A DNA stretch of 64,000 nucleotides from Flammeovirga pectinis. GTDB taxonomy: Bacteria; Bacteroidota; Bacteroidia; Cytophagales; Flammeovirgaceae. The stretch covers positions 3,100,001-3,164,000 of the forward strand of contig NZ_CP034562.1 of assembly GCF_003970675.1 (NCBI RefSeq). Direction: 5' to 3'. Numbering within the stretch: position 1 is the stretch's first letter; each line of letters begins with the position of its first letter. The notes below the pieces were generated by a model that saw nothing but the letters and a program-made list of their open reading frames with translations, was not told where the DNA came from and searched no databases. Positions 61,200 through 64,000 of the stretch are shown one piece after another. The position numbers and the translations under genes are program-made.

Positions 61200-63016
61200 C
61201 ACAAATTAATATCTTCGATCCGGATAAATGTTCCATAAACAGAAGACTCTATTGTAATGTCTCCTCCAATTGCATTCGAACGGTACTTAATGTTTTTCAG
61301 GCCAATTCCTTCATTTATTTTTTTCATGTCAAAACCTATTCCGTTGTCTTCGTATATGACACGTCCTATAGTCGAATTCTTTTCTCCAAAAAACTGCAAA
61401 TAGATTGATGTTGCATTACTATGCTTCTTAGCGTTTGTAAGCAACTCTTGTGTTATCCTATAACAATGGTTTAAGTTTTCTGATTTATCACTTTCTGGCC
61501 ATGAGTGAAACTGCAGGTACACACGCATATTTCCATTATTATACCTAGTTCCTAAATCCAATATAGCTTCTTTAAAATTAATAGAATTTAGTGTAGGAGA
61601 TATCAATCCATGACTCATATCTCGGACTACTTTTATCGTTTTTGAAATAATTTCTTTAATTTCTCTATCTCCTAAATCATCCGATTTGTTTACTAAGGCA
61701 AGATTGCCTCCTACATAGTCATGCAATTCTCTGCCTATTCTATTTCTTTCTTCTTCTTGCCCTCTTAGTATTGCTTGGGAATATTCTTTTTCGTAATTTT
61801 TTTGAGATATTAATAATGAATTATGTTCTTCATATACTTTTAATAAATGATTAATTAAAAGTGCAAAATAAGACAGCGACTCATATGTAATAAAAATATA
61901 ATAAAGGTAATCTGTAAAGTTAGACCTCTCTATTATTCCCATATGAGGTAAAGAAACAAAGATTGCAATTACAAAAAGCCTAGAAATAAAAACGATGAAT
62001 GTATATTTTGCAAGCCTATTATTTTTATTCCATTGTTTTAATAATACATAAAAGCACAATCCAAAACTAATCCATGATAAAAGAACAATACTTGTAAAAA
62101 TAGAAGCTACAACAATGTAATTAGATATATATACTAGTAGCAGTGTTGTAATAATTGTATAAGTAAAAATTCCTGGTGTTATCCAAATTAATACTTTTCT
62201 AAAGCTTTGGTCTTTATCTGAAATGTAATAATAGAAATACATTAGAAATGTAACGTATACCATGTTAGCAATATGCCTAATTACATAATTTAATTGTTCT
62301 AATTCTATGGGTATATATTTTAAGAAGAAACCTAATTCACTTTCAGCAAAAAGTAATCCTCCATAAAACGATATGGCATAATATATAAATACTTTTTTCT
62401 TTGTGAAAATGCCAATTATTAACCCCAAGGTTAGGAAAACTAAAACTATAATTCGTAAAGTATTTATTACTTCTCGCTCATTATGTACATTGTTATTGAA
62501 GGTTTTACTTTCATATAAAAATATGTCAGTATGTGTAGGCCAACCTTCACCATTCATAAAATAATATACTTCTTTTTTTTCTCCAGCCTCAAAACTCAAA
62601 GGAATAGAATACCCTCTAAAATTATAATTATTTTCTTCTTGGTGGAAGTCGGATTTTGTGCCCGCATTAATGATTTCTAAATCCTTTTTATTTGATTCTA
62701 TCCATAATTTAAAAACTGGAATGAGAGTATATTTGAAACAAAGAATTTTATCAACCGCTACACTACTTTCTATCGTTAATTTACACCACTTCCCTTTATT
62801 AAAAGGACCGTTTGATAAACCACTAATTGATTGGTTAATCCATAAATTTGGGAAATATGGAATCTCATTAATTATTAAAGGGGCTTCATCTGCATAAATT
62901 TGCACCTCTTCTGTACAATTTATAACCTGCTGACTGTCAGCTGTAATTAAAAAACCAAAAGAATAATTGGAATAGAATAGTAATACAAGAATTAATAAAC
63001 GACAATAGAAAAGCAT
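61199..63016 (-). CDS. 7TM (DISM) sensor histidine kinase, HisKA_3 type
   Basis: 605 residues. A signal peptide (MLFYCRLLILVLLFYSNYSFG) is followed by a periplasmic 7TMR-DISM extracellular domain (about 20-170). Seven closely spaced transmembrane helices (about 180-385) and a short coiled coil come next. The HisKA_3 box EEERNRIGRELHDYVGG carries phospho-acceptor H432, and a HATPase has ELLTNAKKHSNATS, EDNGIGFD and GIGLKNIKYR. It pairs with the LuxR-type response regulator encoded just upstream. The ATG at 63016 is preferred over a TTG at 63064 because it starts the signal peptide. Confidence 0.9.
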   Translation of the reverse strand: MLFYCRLLILVLLFYSNYSFGFLITADSQQVINCTEEVQIYADEAPLIINEIPYFPNLWINQSISGLSNGPFNKGKWCKLTIESSVAVDKILCFKYTLIPVFKLWIESNKKDLEIINAGTKSDFHQEENNYNFRGYSIPLSFEAGEKKEVYYFMNGEGWPTHTDIFLYESKTFNNNVHNEREVINTLRIIVLVFLTLGLIIGIFTKKKVFIYYAISFYGGLLFAESELGFFLKYIPIELEQLNYVIRHIANMVYVTFLMYFYYYISDKDQSFRKVLIWITPGIFTYTIITTLLLVYISNYIVVASIFTSIVLLSWISFGLCFYVLLKQWNKNNRLAKYTFIVFISRLFVIAIFVSLPHMGIIERSNFTDYLYYIFITYESLSYFALLINHLLKVYEEHNSLLISQKNYEKEYSQAILRGQEEERNRIGRELHDYVGGNLALVNKSDDLGDREIKEIISKTIKVVRDMSHGLISPTLNSINFKEAILDLGTRYNNGNMRVYLQFHSWPESDKSENLNHCYRITQELLTNAKKHSNATSIYLQFFGEKNSTIGRVIYEDNGIGFDMKKINEGIGLKNIKYRSNAIGGDITIESSVYGTFIRIEDINL

Positions 63017-63116
63017 AGATAGTTTATGATAGTTACTTGGTTGCTTATTGAATAATAACGTCAAGGACTAAAAATAGATATCATTAAAAGAAATACAAAA
63101 TAGTTTATCTAAAAAT

Positions 63117-63737
63117 CTAGACTAATAAATTATCGATGGCATATTTTACTAAATCTGCTCTATTTTCAATATTCAATTTTGATTTAATATTTCTATTGTG
63201 TGTTTTAACCGTTTCTGTACTGATAAAAAGCTCGTCGGCAATATCAGCATTACTTCTACCCTTGGCTACCAGCTTTAAAATATCTTCTTCTCTTGGCGAT
63301 AGAAAAACTTCATTCTCTGCAGTAGAAAATTCTAGGATACTTTTAATTCTTTTAGAAAAATATGTTCCATTATTTTGTAGATAATCAATTGCCTTTACAA
63401 ACTCTTTTGCATTATCATCTTTAAGAATGTAACCATTTATTTTCTGCTCTATTGTTTTTTTAATAATAGAGGGTTTATCGTGCATAGTTACAATAAGAAA
63501 CTTGGTAGATCTACCTATAAGTTTTTTCTGAGCCCTTTCAATAAATTCAAAACCTTTCATCTGTGGCATTTCCATATCAATTAAAATGATATCAAATATC
63601 CCTAATGGAAGTTTTAATGCCTCTTCAGGATTGGAAATAGATTGTACTTCGGCGGTAAAGTGTTTTTTTATTAGTTGTTCAATGCCCATACTAAATAATA
63701 TATGGTCATCGACAATTAATATATTAATAGAATACAT
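63117..63737 (-). CDS. LuxR/NarL-family response regulator
   Basis: 206 residues. A receiver domain (phospho-acceptor D54 in IILIDMEMPQM, acidic pair D10/D11, and K near 105 in GYILKDDN) is followed by a LuxR-type HTH (LSPREEDILKLVAKGRSNADIADELFISTETVKTHNRNI). It precedes the 7TM kinase by 100 bases on the same strand, so they form a two-component system, regulator first. The target genes are unknown. The 222 bases upstream (63738-63959) hold no gene. Confidence 0.93.
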   Translation of the reverse strand: MYSINILIVDDHILFSMGIEQLIKKHFTAEVQSISNPEEALKLPLGIFDIILIDMEMPQMKGFEFIERAQKKLIGRSTKFLIVTMHDKPSIIKKTIEQKINGYILKDDNAKEFVKAIDYLQNNGTYFSKRIKSILEFSTAENEVFLSPREEDILKLVAKGRSNADIADELFISTETVKTHNRNIKSKLNIENRADLVKYAIDNLLV

Positions 63738-63917
63738 AGTGAGTAGGTAAGTCGTTTTTTATAAACCAGTCGTTGTTAAACTTTTCTAATAATAGTAGTC
63801 AAGTTTGTTTAAATGTAAATATGATGATTTATACACATATAACATAAAAACAAACAATTTTTTATTTAAAGTATCCTACTTTTTGATTAAATGGAAATGG
63901 TTTTTATTTCTTAATAA

Positions 63918-63953
63918 CAAAAAAAGTCATACTTACTTGTTGTAAATATGACT
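63918..63953 (-). terminator. Intrinsic terminator of a minus-strand gene entering from the right
   Basis: AGTCATA (63925-63931) pairs with TATGACT (63947-63953), extended inward by a second TTAC/GTAA segment, and is followed on the minus strand by at least seven T. Confidence 0.75.
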
Positions 63954-63959
63954 CTCAAT

Positions 63960-63998
63960 TTAGTATCTTTCTTTATCTTGTAGTTTAAAATCAAACAG
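63960..63998 (-). CDS. Possible C-terminal end of a minus-strand gene
   Basis: On the minus strand a frame entering from the right edge reads LFDFKLQDKERY and stops at TAA (63962-63960), 6 bases before the terminator hairpin. Another frame ends even sooner (TGA near 63990), so the frame is not certain. Nothing can be said on function. Confidence 0.35.
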   Translation of the reverse strand: MFDFKLQDKERY

Positions 63999-64000
63999 CC

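Overview
The window looks like chromosomal DNA from a low-GC member of the Bacteroidota, most likely a Cytophagales/Flammeovirga-type marine bacterium. This is an inference from several signs. Genes lack Shine-Dalgarno leaders, and several are preceded by TAnnTTTG-type -7 elements. Families typical of the phylum are present: DUF4251, DUF5683, DUF3179, DUF892, S46 dipeptidyl-peptidase, a DUF6089-like barrel and a Reg_prop/Y_Y_Y regulator. The parA-parB-DUF5683-dapB-lepB gene order also fits. Almost all of it is ordinary core genome. No insertion sequence, prophage or CRISPR array was found.

Layout. 1-6.6 kb: edge of an outer-membrane protein gene, an SDR epimerase/reductase, clpS-recR, tatC, a SPOR-domain amidase, a DUF892 ferritin-like protein, a DUF4251 protein and a YfcE-type phosphodiesterase. 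6.6-13.2 kb: a strong terminator in front of a chromate transporter, asparagine synthetase, a stand-alone Cas6-like gene with no array, a site-2 protease and an RluA-type pseudouridine synthase. 13.2-14.1 kb: seven identical tandem tRNA-Asp genes. 14.1-21.9 kb: the branched-chain amino-acid genes ilvE-D-B-N-C plus ilvA, preceded by a complete transcription-attenuation leader: promoter, 23-residue Ile/Val/Leu-rich leader peptide, antiterminator and terminator. 22-27.3 kb: deacetylase, parA, parB, DUF5683, dapB, lepB. 27.3-41.3 kb: S46 peptidase, glucosaminidase lipoprotein, TerB-like protein, tsaD, lgt, hemA, DUF3179, M28 peptidase, TPR protein, S4-domain protein, a long MORN-like repeat protein, menE and an 18-codon glycosyltransferase remnant.

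41.3-50.7 kb is a sensory and carbohydrate region. It holds a 972-residue membrane beta-propeller regulator with a C-terminal HTH, a Cache/PAS histidine kinase, a divergent GH13-like enzyme and two outer-membrane proteins. A perfect 21-bp inverted repeat lies between the regulator and the kinase. 50.6-59.2 kb: DegT aminotransferase, ArsC-like protein, a LysR regulator with a YeiH-type sulfate exporter, an AsmA-like protein, YjbQ, a TlpA-type thioredoxin and htpG. 59.2-59.85 kb is a gene-free, hairpin-rich segment that ends in a 17-bp inverted repeat at the promoter of a DEAD-box helicase. 61.2-63.7 kb carries a 7TM histidine kinase and its LuxR-type response regulator. The window closes at the 3' end of another minus-strand gene.

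The most rewarding items are the ilv attenuator, which I can resolve base by base, the orphan Cas6, the structured RNA region before the helicase, the tRNA-Asp array and the two long perfect inverted repeats.
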